Source: a bacterium (lineage in GTDB: Bacteria > Omnitrophota > Gorgyraeia > Zapsychrales > Zapsychraceae). Taken from it: 34,161 nucleotides of DNA. Below the pieces are notes generated by a model, which was given only the letters and a program-made list of their open reading frames with translations, made no database searches and was not told the origin of the DNA. The stretch spans positions 1-34,161 of the forward strand of contig JAUIER010000010.1 of NCBI GenBank assembly GCA_030429765.1, written 5' to 3'. Shown here one piece after another: positions 1 to 6,897 of this stretch. Numbering within the stretch: the first letter of the stretch is position 1; every line of letters starts with the position of its first letter. Both the position numbers and the translations under genes were made by a program.

Positions 1-100
1 AGGCGGAGTCACAGCGCCAGGTGTACCAAACGGCCCATTTGAACCAAACGGTGTTGTCGCACCGGGATCGCCAGTCGCACCAGGCGGAGTCACAGCGCCA
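1..100 (+). repeat. 81-bp in-frame repeat in the Pro-rich segment
   Basis: The 19 bases at 1-19 (start AGGCGGAGTC, end ACAGCGCCA) recur exactly at 82-100, a period of 81 bp or 27 codons, encoding GGVTAP each time. The array is cut by the window edge, so the copy number is unknown. Between the copies the sequence is degenerate but keeps the Pro/Gly/Ala pattern. Confidence 0.6.
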
Positions 101-514
101 AATGGAACAGAAGCGCCGGCATCTCCAGCGCCAGTCGGTGATGTAGCATCGCCATTTTCGCCAAATAGCCCAACCGGAACCACAGCTCCGAATTCGCCTG
201 CATCGCCAAATGCCCCATCAGGTGTAGCGATTGATATCTTGGCTTCTGGTTCAGATACCAGTGGCTTTAACTATGCGGTAGGAACCAATAATCCAAACGT
301 TCAACCGCGCGCTTTTAATTCTGCGTCAGCATCAAATGCTGGTAATTCGGTATCGGTATCTGATACGTCTCAGCAGAATTTGAGTGCCTTGGTAAATGTC
401 AATGCGGCTGGAAGTACAATTCCGGTTCAGATTAACCTCAACGTGATCATGAATTCGACGGTAGAGAGTATTACGACTTCCAACGATCTAAGTATCACCA
501 ACTATGGTAACTAG
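2..514 (+). CDS. Pro/Gly/Ala-rich secreted protein, C-terminal part (possible Fap-like amyloid or adhesin subunit); 5' end cut by window
   Basis: The frame is open from the first bases of the window to the TAG at 512-514, so 170 residues of a longer protein are visible. A start at the TTG at 239 is possible but unlikely, because the upstream frame is open and has the same style of composition. Residues 1 to about 78 are low complexity, with recurring TAP, SPxxP and PNG patterns, and include an 81-bp repeat. The last 90 residues are Ser/Asn/Thr/Val-rich without cysteine and contain VNVNAAG followed by alternating polar/hydrophobic residues, which would suit beta structure. The segment around VNVNAAG loosely resembles the VNxAAG repeats of Pseudomonas FapB/FapC, but the CxC motif near the C terminus of those proteins is absent. 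The next genes are FapD-like and FapF-like, so I infer that this is a substrate of that exporter. It could also be an unrelated surface protein. The identity is uncertain. Confidence 0.6.
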   Translation, partial: GGVTAPGVPNGPFEPNGVVAPGSPVAPGGVTAPNGTEAPASPAPVGDVASPFSPNSPTGTTAPNSPASPNAPSGVAIDILASGSDTSGFNYAVGTNNPNVQPRAFNSASASNAGNSVSVSDTSQQNLSALVNVNAAGSTIPVQINLNVIMNSTVESITTSNDLSITNYGN

Positions 515-528
515 GCAGTAAAAGTTAC

Positions 529-556
529 TTGAAAAAAATTCGATATGCAGTATACT
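529..556 (+). promoter_or_regulatory. Predicted sigma70-type promoter giving a near-leaderless transcript
   Basis: TTGAAA (529-534) and TATACT (551-556) are separated by 16 bp. Transcription would start near 563, about two bases before the ATG at 565. No Shine-Dalgarno sequence precedes that ATG, which fits a leaderless or near-leaderless mRNA. Confidence 0.5.
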
Positions 557-564
557 GAAACACT

Positions 565-1272
565 ATGTTTGTACACGGTTCTAAATGTCTGAAAATATTG
601 CCACTTTTGATTGTACTGCTCGGATTAAACATTTCACTTGTTCACGCGGCTAGTTTTAATGTTGGCGGTGTAAGAATCACCAAAAACGTTAAAACTATGC
701 GTGAGATCAAGCGGAAGAATGTTGTCTCGCAATCCATGGACTACAGTTGCGGGCCTGCCGGGCTCTCGACTCTCCTCAATTATTACCTCTCCGATCCCAT
801 ATCCGAGACTGAAATTATCAATACACTATTGAAACAAGTTCCACTTGAGAAGGTGCGTGAGCGTCGAGGATTCACGTTGCTGGACCTCAAAAAGTTTGCT
901 CAATCCAAGGGGTATAGTGTTACGGGTTACAAGATGGATGTGGAGTTTCTACGCAAGCTGGGTAAACCCGTTTTGGTGCCGATCAAGTTTAAGAACTATC
1001 GGCATTTTGTTATCGTTAAGGGTGTGATTGCGGACCGCATTTTTATCGCCGATCCTGCGGTTGGGAATATGTCCATGAAAATATCCAAATTTGAAAAGGT
1101 TTGGACCAACGGCATCGGATTGGTGGTTGAGACAGCCGCGGAGGATGACGCCGTTGAATACGCCCTTCGAGTCAAGCAAAACGATTTAATTATTTCCGAC
1201 TATAAGCGTATGCGACAGCTAATTGATCGGGGAGCCATCAGAACAACCATTTATCCATCGGAATGGAAATAG
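565..1272 (+). CDS. C39-family cysteine peptidase, exported (FapD-like)
   Basis: The protein has 235 residues. An N-terminal signal peptide is visible (Lys at 8 and 10, hydrophobic LPLLIVLLGLNISLV, then HAA). The C39 peptidase signature follows: Cys62 in DYSCGPAG, His147 in RHFVIVKG and Asp163 in the ADPAVG segment, which together form the family's Cys-His-Asp triad. The family includes double-glycine leader peptidases of bacteriocin exporters and FapD, which is needed for export of Fap amyloids. Here the domain stands alone, with no ABC transporter part, as in FapD. It lies directly upstream of the FapF-like barrel, the relative order seen in fap operons (without fapE between). No Shine-Dalgarno site is visible before the ATG. 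I infer a periplasmic protease that processes or helps export the product of the upstream gene. A general C39-like peptidase is the alternative. Confidence 0.8.
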   Translation: MFVHGSKCLKILPLLIVLLGLNISLVHAASFNVGGVRITKNVKTMREIKRKNVVSQSMDYSCGPAGLSTLLNYYLSDPISETEIINTLLKQVPLEKVRERRGFTLLDLKKFAQSKGYSVTGYKMDVEFLRKLGKPVLVPIKFKNYRHFVIVKGVIADRIFIADPAVGNMSMKISKFEKVWTNGIGLVVETAAEDDAVEYALRVKQNDLIISDYKRMRQLIDRGAIRTTIYPSEWK

Positions 1273-1285
1273 ATAGGTAGGGATT

Positions 1286-2707
1286 ATGTTTCAAAAAACT
1301 AGGTCTTCTCGAATTCACAAGGTAATTGCAGCGACAGCGCTGTTTGTTTTTTCATCATTCAATCTTAGTCCCCAGATTTACTCAGAAGATTTCAATATTT
1401 CGGAAGACTTATACACACAAATCAAGCAGGATATCAAACGAGAGCTTTATGAGGAAGTCAAGGCTGAGCTCAAGGCGGAGATGGATCGGGAAATCAAGAC
1501 CTTGGTGGAGCAGAATGTACGGATGGAGCTGCAGCGACAGCTAGCCGAAATTGGCGCGTCGGGACCGACACACCAAAAATCTGCGGCCGCACATTTGGAT
1601 GTGGAGCTCAAACCGGGCGAGTCACTGGAAATGGCTGTCAAACGGACGGTTCAGGAGGTCTTTCAAACGGGGCAGTATCGAAACTATATCTCCGACGAGG
1701 ATTTGGATCGTGTGGTTGCCGGAAATACGATTAAACCGGAATTAAGCATCACAAGCCGCTACAAGAAGAGTTTGCCATACGAGCAAACTGCCCAAGCTCA
1801 GCCCAATGCCGAATTGATGGCGCGACAAGATTATGAGATTGTTGGGGGTGAAGAACAACGTACGGACTCGATTGAGCGAACGCTTCAGCAAAAGGGAAGT
1901 ATGCTGCTTCAACGAGGTAAGCTACAGGTAGAGCCCAGCACATCTTGGGCCCATTTTTCATCGAATAGTATCAACATCAATGGATTCAGCATCGTGGATG
2001 TCATCGTTATTGGAGACGTATCGGTTCGAAAGACACGTCGGGATTTGTTCATCCAGAATTTGACGCTCAAATATGGACTGTTGAATAATTTGCAGCTTGA
2101 GGCCAAAATTCCCTATCGCGGACAGTTTAATCGGGATACGATCACGTCGAGTTCCGAGACTACAACTGGACATACAGGAATTGGTGATGTTGAGGTCGGT
2201 TTAAGCCGTCAGATCGCCTGGGAGCAAGGTCTGATGCCTGATTTGGTCGCAGCCGTGAACTTCAAGACAAAAACGGGTGCAGCTCCGTATAATCGTGAGA
2301 TTGGCTTGGGAACAGGGCACTATGCCGTGAGAACGTCTTTAGTGGCAGCCAAAGCCAGTGATCCGGCCTTTATCTTTGGTAGTCTGAGTTATACACACAG
2401 TTTTGAAGAAACGGTCGACAGGGTTGGAAAGGTTCAGCCTGGAATCACCGTTGGTTACAGTCTTGGATTAGCTATCGCATTGAGTTATCAGGTGGCGATC
2501 AATTTTTCGTTTGATCATAGTATCACATCCACTCAGAAAGTTCGCGGAACCGAGGTTGCCGGATCATTTATCAACAGTGCGAATGTGAAGATAGGTGCCA
2601 ACTGGGCATTGAACGAGCGTTCATCAATCGATTTTAGTGTTGGTTTTGGTGTCACGGATGACGCGCCGGATGTCACGGCCGAAGTTCGCGTTCCGATTTC
2701 ATTCTAA
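1286..2707 (+). CDS. Coiled-coil plus beta-barrel outer-membrane protein (FapF-like amyloid exporter)
   Basis: The protein has 473 residues. A signal sequence (about 1-33) is followed by a charged heptad-like coiled coil (about 35-90, rich in Glu/Lys/Arg). A linker runs to about 205, and then about 265 residues of alternating beta-strand sequence end in a C-terminal aromatic (PISF), as in outer-membrane barrels. The barrel opens with a QRGKLQVEPS stretch, then INGFSIVDVIVIGDV and LTLKYGLLNNLQLEAKIPY. I associate this pattern with FapF and the related phenol-degradation MetA-type transporter family. FapF is a trimeric secretion channel with an N-terminal coiled coil that exports Fap amyloid subunits. 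A Shine-Dalgarno-like AGGTAGGG precedes the ATG, and the gene starts 13 bp after the C39 peptidase gene. The family call rests on motif memory and the two-gene context. Confidence 0.72.
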   Translation: MFQKTRSSRIHKVIAATALFVFSSFNLSPQIYSEDFNISEDLYTQIKQDIKRELYEEVKAELKAEMDREIKTLVEQNVRMELQRQLAEIGASGPTHQKSAAAHLDVELKPGESLEMAVKRTVQEVFQTGQYRNYISDEDLDRVVAGNTIKPELSITSRYKKSLPYEQTAQAQPNAELMARQDYEIVGGEEQRTDSIERTLQQKGSMLLQRGKLQVEPSTSWAHFSSNSININGFSIVDVIVIGDVSVRKTRRDLFIQNLTLKYGLLNNLQLEAKIPYRGQFNRDTITSSSETTTGHTGIGDVEVGLSRQIAWEQGLMPDLVAAVNFKTKTGAAPYNREIGLGTGHYAVRTSLVAAKASDPAFIFGSLSYTHSFEETVDRVGKVQPGITVGYSLGLAIALSYQVAINFSFDHSITSTQKVRGTEVAGSFINSANVKIGANWALNERSSIDFSVGFGVTDDAPDVTAEVRVPISF

Positions 2708-2716
2708 ACAGCGGAT

Positions 2717-3286
2717 TTAATTTGAAAGACTTTTGGCGGATTCATTCAGGAGCTGGGTTTGCAGCTGTTGGATCATGTCGTGATAGTCTTGGTAAGTATC
2801 TGAATGTCTTAAAGTGAGAGTCTGATTCCAGGCTTTCACTTTTTTTGTGCTATTATGCTCAAAAACCATCCATTGTCCCCGCCCGGAATTTAAAATCATA
2901 TAACCATTCTTATTCGGATGCTTTTTCAGGAACAAGACGTATTTTCGATTAGGCTTGAGCTTGACGATGGCTCGATCAATTTTCGGATAGGAGAATATAG
3001 TTACCTGGTCTTTGGGATTTAATCCCTTATATGTTTTCTCGACGAGAAATTCGGTCAGATTAACCGTGCCGTATCCCACGGTTATCGATTGTTTGCTATT
3101 GTCGACATAAATCGGGAGCCTTCGGTCGTCACGGGCCGATTCATCAAGGGTTTTTCCTTCGATGATAAGATCCGCTTCGTCGGTAAGTTTCGCCATGTCA
3201 AAGTCGCTGATGGCCGTGGCCTGAGCCGGTGAAATTTGGGCTGAAAGAAGTAGAATGACGCTGGCAAAGATTCCGAATGATCGCAT
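2717..3286 (-). CDS. Exported protein of unknown function
   Basis: The protein has 189 residues from the ATG at 3286, which has an upstream GAGGA about 8 bases away. A TTG start ten codons earlier (3316) is possible but has weaker support. A clear signal peptide is visible (MRSF, then GIFASVILLLSAQISPAQA), so the mature protein is probably periplasmic or secreted. The mature part has ADLIIEGKT near its start, a VEKTYKG segment, and strands ending at YVLFLKK and YMILNSGRGQW. This pattern appears in small secreted beta-rich domains annotated only as hypothetical. No cysteines or catalytic signature are visible. It converges with the FapF-like gene with 9 bp between the stops and no visible terminator. 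No function is assigned. Confidence 0.75.
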   Translation of the reverse strand: MRSFGIFASVILLLSAQISPAQATAISDFDMAKLTDEADLIIEGKTLDESARDDRRLPIYVDNSKQSITVGYGTVNLTEFLVEKTYKGLNPKDQVTIFSYPKIDRAIVKLKPNRKYVLFLKKHPNKNGYMILNSGRGQWMVFEHNSTKKVKAWNQTLTLRHSDTYQDYHDMIQQLQTQLLNESAKSLSN

Positions 3287-3359
3287 AGTTGTTAGTCCTC
3301 GCTGTGATAGATTCAACGGTATGACCTAAAGTATGCCCCGAGCCACTGAGGCTGTCAAC

Positions 3360-3402
3360 GGGACAAACCAGGACAACCGGACAGTCCCGGACATGATGGG
3401 AC
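3360..3402. repeat. Cluster of GGAC/GTCC tetramers (possible degenerate REP-like element)
   Basis: Within 43 bases upstream of the reverse-strand secreted gene there are five GGAC words (3361, 3371, 3379, 3389 and 3399) and one GTCCC (3384). GTCCC and the GGGAC at 3398-3402 form a short inverted pair. The density and near-regular spacing (8 to 10 bp) look non-random and recall the GGGACAGTCCC-type palindromes associated with REP-type transposases. No transposase is present here. Confidence 0.35.
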
Positions 3403-3448
3403 ACTGGCGAGCTGTCGGTCTGGTACAAGATATAAATATAGGTTTGGC

Positions 3449-4342
3449 TTAAAACTGCGTGCGGAAGGAGATGGTGCTTTCGCGGATTGATGTATTGGGC
3501 TTATGTGAAGATTGCTGAGCTTCCTGATATTTGCCTGATTTGATAAGCGCTTCGAGTTTGCTTTCCAGCTGGTGAATCGCGTGAGACTTCTGGAAACCGA
3601 ACAGGGTGTCGATCATTTTGAGAAACATCAGCGTGTACTTCGTCGCATTGCTCAGGTTCGGGACAATCCCGATGTCCGATGGCAGCGGCGAGAAGATGAG
3701 TTTTTGATCGTTCTGGATCAGGTATTCATTGTCACCCAGAATGGTCGGATGGGAGAAGCGTGAACAGATGCGAAAAGTGTTCTCATATTCACGCAGTAAT
3801 TTTTTGTCGACTTTCTTGGCCATATCGCGTGTCGTTTTCCCCGACCATGAGACCAGCGCGCGGTCCGACAGAACATTGAACTTCTCTTTGAATTCCTCAA
3901 CTTTTTGAAGAACGCGAGCCTTTTTTTCAAGAAACTCGTTTTTCTCGTCGGGAGTTCCGTTTCTCACGTTGCGTTCCTGATCAGGCAAGTGCCGTTTAAA
4001 GATCACCCATTTGTAGGCCACAAAACGGGAAGCTTTTTCATCCGCCGTTTTTTGATCGTAGGTGATGTATTTGGCGGTGACCAGATTTTCCAGCAGACTC
4101 CGCAGCAAGGTGGCCACATCCTGGCCGAAACCTTTTTTACATAGTTCCACAATCGAGAAGTAGGTTTTTAGTGAGCGGGTGACAATGAATAGAAAAATCC
4201 GCTGATTAGCCGGTAAGTCGAAGAGCTTGAGATGTCGCCGGTTGAACTCTTCCAAAACACTCTGGGCCATATGGATTGTCTGGTCGGCCAGATCAAAGAG
4301 TTCCTGAAATTTAAGATGCAGCTGTTCTTGAGGTTGAGACAT
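3449..4342 (-). CDS. DUF5677-like protein
   Basis: The protein has 297 residues, is mostly helical by composition, and has no signal peptide, so it is probably cytosolic. The segment TLLRSLLENLVTAKYI (about 84-99) matches the R-S-x-x-E core I associate with DUF5677-type proteins, and a later FRICSRFSHPT fits the conserved His-containing helix of that group. No biochemical function is known to me; members often lie in accessory regions. No Shine-Dalgarno site precedes the ATG, but an extended -10 lies about 33 bases upstream. The gene stands alone, 162 bp from the next reverse-strand gene. The family call is tentative. Confidence 0.6.
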   Translation of the reverse strand: MSQPQEQLHLKFQELFDLADQTIHMAQSVLEEFNRRHLKLFDLPANQRIFLFIVTRSLKTYFSIVELCKKGFGQDVATLLRSLLENLVTAKYITYDQKTADEKASRFVAYKWVIFKRHLPDQERNVRNGTPDEKNEFLEKKARVLQKVEEFKEKFNVLSDRALVSWSGKTTRDMAKKVDKKLLREYENTFRICSRFSHPTILGDNEYLIQNDQKLIFSPLPSDIGIVPNLSNATKYTLMFLKMIDTLFGFQKSHAIHQLESKLEALIKSGKYQEAQQSSHKPNTSIRESTISFRTQF

Positions 4343-4374
4343 GGCAATAGATATCAGTTGAAATTAAGCTCCAT

Positions 4375-4383
4375 ATTATAGCA
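4375..4383 (-). promoter_or_regulatory. Extended -10 promoter for the DUF5677-like gene
   Basis: On the minus strand the sequence reads TGCTATAAT, a consensus extended -10 element. No good -35 box is visible upstream, as is common for extended -10 promoters. The predicted leader is about 26 bases. Confidence 0.4.
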
Positions 4384-4559
4384 TAAGTCTATAGTTTGCA
4401 GTGTTTTTCGTTCAATTTGCACCATAGGATCAAACTATTTTGGGGCGGCTTTTCCGCGTTCCGTCCCGGCGGCGGAAGGATTTGGAATAATCCAGCGTAA
4501 ATAAGAAATTAGTTGCGTTTTTGGCTGATTTGGATAAAATATAGTTTCTATCTATTTTG

Positions 4560-4587
4560 TTGAAATCATGTACGAACGGGTTATTGT
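4560..4587 (+). promoter_or_regulatory. Predicted promoter for the nucleotidyltransferase-TVP38 pair
   Basis: TTGAAA (4560-4565) and TATTGT (4582-4587) are separated by 16 bp. The ATG is at 4620, with AGTAGG as a weak ribosome site. The rest of 4343-4559 shows no gene; a possible TTCCG/CGGAA hairpin near 4452-4475 is weak. Confidence 0.4.
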
Positions 4588-4619
4588 TGTGTTTAATGCT
4601 TAAAAAGTAGGCAAAAATC

Positions 4620-5462
4620 ATGAAAAAATACAATCTTATTATTCTGGCCGGTGGCGAAAACGAAGAGTGGTGCAATCAGTATGGTTATAATCGTAAGGCG
4701 TTCCTTCCTCTAGACGGTGAGCCGATGTTGGGTCGGGTCATTCATGCCTATCGTAAAAGTAAATATATCGACAAAATTGTGGTGGTCGGATCAGCTGAGT
4801 TGGATCAGCTTTCGGCGATGAAGTATGTTCACAAACGGGTGGGTGAGGGGAAGTCCTTTATTCAGAATCTCGTCCGTGCAATTATCTATGTGAAAAGTTC
4901 TATTTACAAATTTCGTAACCGGCACAATGGATACCTGATTTCTTTTTGTGACGCAGCCTACCTAAATACCAAAATTATTGACGCGACGCTCGAAGAATTG
5001 GATCGACATGATCCGGATCTCGGTATTCATTATGTCGAAAAACAAACCTTGAGTAACGGTGGATTTCCGGTCGAGAACCGAAGCTATATGCCGGTGGCCG
5101 GAAAGCAATACACCGGTTCAAATATTTATTATGTCCGCTACTTCAGAGTCCTTGTGAAGGTCCTCAAGGATATCGTGACCCTGAGAAGTTACCGAAAGAA
5201 TCCACGCTTAATTCTCAAACACTTGGGCTGTGAGGACAAGGACTTTGACGGCATCTCCGAGGTCCTGTCCCGAAAGCTTAAGAATCGCACGAAAATTATT
5301 GTGTCGCCATTTGCCGAGATGGGGGTCGACGTGGACAAGCCGATCGATTACGAATTGGCGAAGATTGAGTTGGAGCAGGACGTCAAGCTCAAGTCACGTG
5401 ACAGAGATGAAGTGCTGAATGAGATCTACGACGAGCTCAATCGTCTGGGTATCAAGGTTTAG
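4620..5462 (+). CDS. MobA-like nucleotidyltransferase (GT-A fold)
   Basis: The protein has 280 residues. The N terminus NLIILAGGENEEW replaces the LAGGxxxRxG loop of NTP transferases and is followed by RKAFLPLDGEPMLGRVI, the usual Lys-x-x-x-x-x-x-G-x-P-M motif. SFCDAAYL holds the metal-binding Asp in the middle, and MGVDVDKPIDYELA near residue 240 is the typical second metal/acceptor motif. Such enzymes transfer a nucleotide from an NTP to a sugar phosphate, a cofactor or another phosphorylated acceptor. The altered first loop and an insertion with many basic residues (about 175-200) make the substrate unclear. The gene ends 7 bp before the TVP38 gene and is probably cotranscribed with it, hinting at a membrane-lipid or envelope role. 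That is inference only. Confidence 0.7.
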   Translation: MKKYNLIILAGGENEEWCNQYGYNRKAFLPLDGEPMLGRVIHAYRKSKYIDKIVVVGSAELDQLSAMKYVHKRVGEGKSFIQNLVRAIIYVKSSIYKFRNRHNGYLISFCDAAYLNTKIIDATLEELDRHDPDLGIHYVEKQTLSNGGFPVENRSYMPVAGKQYTGSNIYYVRYFRVLVKVLKDIVTLRSYRKNPRLILKHLGCEDKDFDGISEVLSRKLKNRTKIIVSPFAEMGVDVDKPIDYELAKIELEQDVKLKSRDRDEVLNEIYDELNRLGIKV

Positions 5463-5469
5463 GTTCAGC

Positions 5470-6204
5470 ATGAAGTCGGTCTTATCCAAACTTTATTCCA
5501 AAGACAATCTCAAATTTGTCCTGATCCTGCTGGCAACAGTCGGGCTGGTCCTGATCACCAAGTATTTTCAGGGAAATGTTTACGTGCAGGCCATGTTTGA
5601 GCGGATTGACGGTCTGGGGATTTGGGCCCCGCTGCTCTATATCTTGCTTTACGTCTGTATGTCCGGCATTTTTATGCCCTCAATTGTCTTTAAGGTCTTC
5701 GCGGGAACAATCTTTGGCGTGTTTTTCGGCGTGTTATGGGTGTCGATCGCGTCGACGATATCTTCACTGATCAAATTTTTATTGGCCCGATATTTCCTGC
5801 AGGAGAAAATCAACCGTCGTATCCAGAACAATCCGTCTATGCGGAAGATGGATATGATGATTGAACGGGACGGTTGGAAGATCTTACTGCTCTTACGAAA
5901 TGTGCCTGTCGCCAATTCGTTATTCCTCAATTACATTTGCGGTGTAACCAAGATGCCGGTTTGGGATTTCGTCTTCGGTTCATTTGTCGGCCGACTGCCG
6001 ACATCCTTTTTATATGTGTACCTCGGTTACCTGGTGGGATACAGTGCGGGTATTGACGGCACCAATGAGACCCGGGTGACATTCGAGTGGATCCTGTTAT
6101 GGGTCGGGTTGCTGGCTACCGTGGCGTTGAGCTATTACGTCATTTACATCTCGCGCAAAATGGTTCAGGAAGACGTCGGACCGATCGCCGCCTCAGAATC
6201 TTAA
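5470..6204 (+). CDS. TVP38/TMEM64-family membrane protein (DedA superfamily)
   Basis: The protein has 244 residues from the ATG at 5470, preceded by AGGTTCAGC and 7 bp after the upstream stop. An open frame extends 17 codons further upstream into the previous gene, but that segment is out-of-frame coding of the neighbour. About five or six membrane segments are visible. The family core is present: a re-entrant hydrophobic stretch with FMPSIVFKVFAGTIFGVFFG, the soluble helix with RDGWKILLLLRNVPVANSLFLNYICG, and GRLPTSFLYVYLGYLVG. DedA/TVP38 proteins are implicated in lipid-carrier flipping and membrane homeostasis; the substrate here is unknown. Coupling to a nucleotidyltransferase suggests a shared pathway. 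Confidence 0.82.
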   Translation: MKSVLSKLYSKDNLKFVLILLATVGLVLITKYFQGNVYVQAMFERIDGLGIWAPLLYILLYVCMSGIFMPSIVFKVFAGTIFGVFFGVLWVSIASTISSLIKFLLARYFLQEKINRRIQNNPSMRKMDMMIERDGWKILLLLRNVPVANSLFLNYICGVTKMPVWDFVFGSFVGRLPTSFLYVYLGYLVGYSAGIDGTNETRVTFEWILLWVGLLATVALSYYVIYISRKMVQEDVGPIAASES

Positions 6205-6229
6205 TCAAACCCTCTAAATTGGACTATCT

Positions 6230-6892
6230 ATGAAACGAATATTTCTTGCACTTTTAATGCTGTCGATCACGACAGCGTCTTTTGCCGATGTAAAGACTTT
6301 TTCTTATCAGAAAACCAAGGCGCGTGGGGCCCGCGTGGTCAATGAATATGATCTGACGATTGAGCCGCTGGACAATGGACATACGAAATTCAGCCGCACG
6401 ATTGTCAGCCGGCGTTATACACAGGATGAGGAGTTTGTGCTTGATCCCAACTATGAAACAGTCCAGTGGTCGACCAAGAATGAAAAGGAAGAAACTGATT
6501 ACTCTGGTGTCCTGGAAGGTCGAGTGATCACGCTGAAAGGAATGCTTGAGGGGCAGGACATCAGTAAGACGATTAAGCTTGAAGATGATCGCCCTTTCTA
6601 TTTTTCACCGAAATTCAATCTCACCAAATTTGTGTTGTCTGATGACAAGGAAATCAAGTTCTGGATGCTTCGAAAGGATAAGCTGACGGAGTATTTGATG
6701 GAAGTTACCAAACTTGGCGAGGAGACCATCACGGTCAAGGGAAAAGAAGTGAATGCGATCAAGATTCGGCTGGCCGCGACGGGAAAAGGCGCAAAGTACT
6801 ATAAGCGCACGTATTTTTACAGAAAGTCTGACGGCATGTTTCTTATGCGTAAAGCGCTGGATGGAGCCGTCACGGAACTGATCAGTAAGTAA
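6230..6892 (+). CDS. Exported beta-rich protein of unknown function
   Basis: The protein has 220 residues. A short signal peptide is visible (MKRIFLALLMLSITTASFA), and the mature protein starts near Asp20. The rest is rich in alternating beta-strand sequence and ends with a strand pair around YYKRTYFYRKSDGMFLMRK. This ending resembles periplasmic DUF3108-type or LolA/LppX-fold proteins, where a last strand pair closes a curved sheet. There are no cysteines in the mature part and no catalytic motif. It follows the TVP38 gene by 25 bp and converges with mlaA (5-bp gap). The ribosome site is weak. Assignment to a fold family is a guess. Confidence 0.7.
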   Translation: MKRIFLALLMLSITTASFADVKTFSYQKTKARGARVVNEYDLTIEPLDNGHTKFSRTIVSRRYTQDEEFVLDPNYETVQWSTKNEKEETDYSGVLEGRVITLKGMLEGQDISKTIKLEDDRPFYFSPKFNLTKFVLSDDKEIKFWMLRKDKLTEYLMEVTKLGEETITVKGKEVNAIKIRLAATGKGAKYYKRTYFYRKSDGMFLMRKALDGAVTELISK

Positions 6893-6897
6893 ATAAA

